Below, piece after piece: positions 42,118-42,122 of a DNA stretch of 42,122 bases. Position numbers and translations under genes: made by a program. The notes under the pieces were generated by a model. That model worked only from the letters and a program-made list of their open reading frames with translations, was not told the DNA's origin and searched no databases. The DNA is from Deltaproteobacteria bacterium. Lineage in GTDB: Bacteria; Desulfobacterota; Desulfuromonadia; Geobacterales; DSM-12255. The first letter of the stretch is position 1. Every line of letters begins with the position of its first letter. Location of the stretch: positions 1 to 42,122 of the forward strand of contig JAJZTK010000016.1 in assembly GCA_021849045.1 (NCBI GenBank). Direction: 5' to 3'.

Positions 42118-42122
42118 AGCAG

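Larger units (their letters stand above)
34481..42122. mobile_element. Integrated phage-like/satellite element (left part)
   Basis: The element starts at the tRNA-Ser fragment and holds a tyrosine integrase, AlpA-like and KilA-N proteins, a DUF1376-like replication protein, a nuclease, and a candidate virion protein. Rightward genes (34654-38769) converge with leftward ones (39006-42117). Phage terms dominate, but no terminase, portal or capsid gene is seen here, so it may be a prophage, satellite or integrative element that continues past the window. Confidence 0.85.

Noticed and set aside
41868-42122. A plus-strand frame ending the window (FMAFFMGG).
   Set aside because: It is open only after a TGA and lacks a good start; the minus-strand alternative fits the operon direction better, though both are weak.

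Overview
The window looks like a chromosomal segment of a Geobacter-type member of the Desulfuromonadota (high GC; DUF507 pair, CIRCE-controlled groES-groEL, ExeA/ExeB-like pair, HD-GYP protein, corrinoid methyltransferase genes). The taxonomic call is inferred from gene content and protein style, not from a search. Most of it (1-34.4 kb) is core chromosome. The last 7.7 kb (34.4 kb to the end) is an integrated phage-like or satellite element that continues beyond the window.

Layout. 1-950: the end of one DUF507 gene, a second DUF507 gene and a lipoprotein. 986-3254: heat-shock operon groES-groEL with a sigma70-type promoter, a perfect CIRCE operator and a rho-independent terminator. 3255-3619: AT-rich gap. 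3620-5738: an lpxD-type acyltransferase and, convergent to it, a Na+/Ca2+-exchanger-family membrane protein. 5863-9404: an ExeA/GspA-like AAA ATPase with a peptidoglycan-binding tail, its ExeB/GspB-like partner, and an HD-GYP protein. 9382-11408: a LysR regulator, a divergent 43-residue exported peptide with a strong promoter, and a TruC-type tRNA pseudouridine synthase. 11388-15445: a PHP-type CpsB/CapC phosphatase and three envelope proteins (a membrane-anchored pseudo-receiver and two LysM proteins). 15462-19832: a 1456-residue exported protein with a very long Ala/Glu/Lys helix and Ig-like C-terminal domains. 20064-23652: uvrC and glnS. 23761-25473: a RhuM-Doc fusion and a VapBC-like toxin-antitoxin pair. 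25561-30747: a leftward cluster of a corrinoid protein, a UroD-type methyltransferase, DUF1638 and a GAF histidine kinase, joined by ATGA overlaps, then a radical SAM protein. 31002-32886: S4 protein, MaoC hydratase and aminotransferase. 33159-34304: a trypsin-like lipoprotein protease.

At 34422-34480 the 3' half of a tRNA-Ser(CGA) lies on the minus strand with its terminator. This is an attachment site. The adjacent tyrosine integrase is preceded by three ACCACACG direct repeats that look like arm-type sites. Rightward genes (integrase, AlpA-like regulator, DUF1376-like protein, PD-(D/E)XK nuclease, small phage proteins) converge near 38.8-39.0 kb with leftward genes (small membrane protein, DUF6573-like, a membrane coiled coil, a Cys-rich protein, a candidate virion protein, a KilA-N protein). 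The intact tRNA-Ser and the other element end should lie to the right of the window.

The items most worth a second look are: the corrinoid/UroD/DUF1638/kinase operon, whose methyltransferase lacks the usual zinc ligands; the giant helical envelope protein with its LysM partner; the attenuator-like alternative hairpins in front of the element's nuclease gene; and the toxin-like cluster at 23.8-25.5 kb. I found no CRISPR array, insertion sequence, rRNA or complete tRNA.
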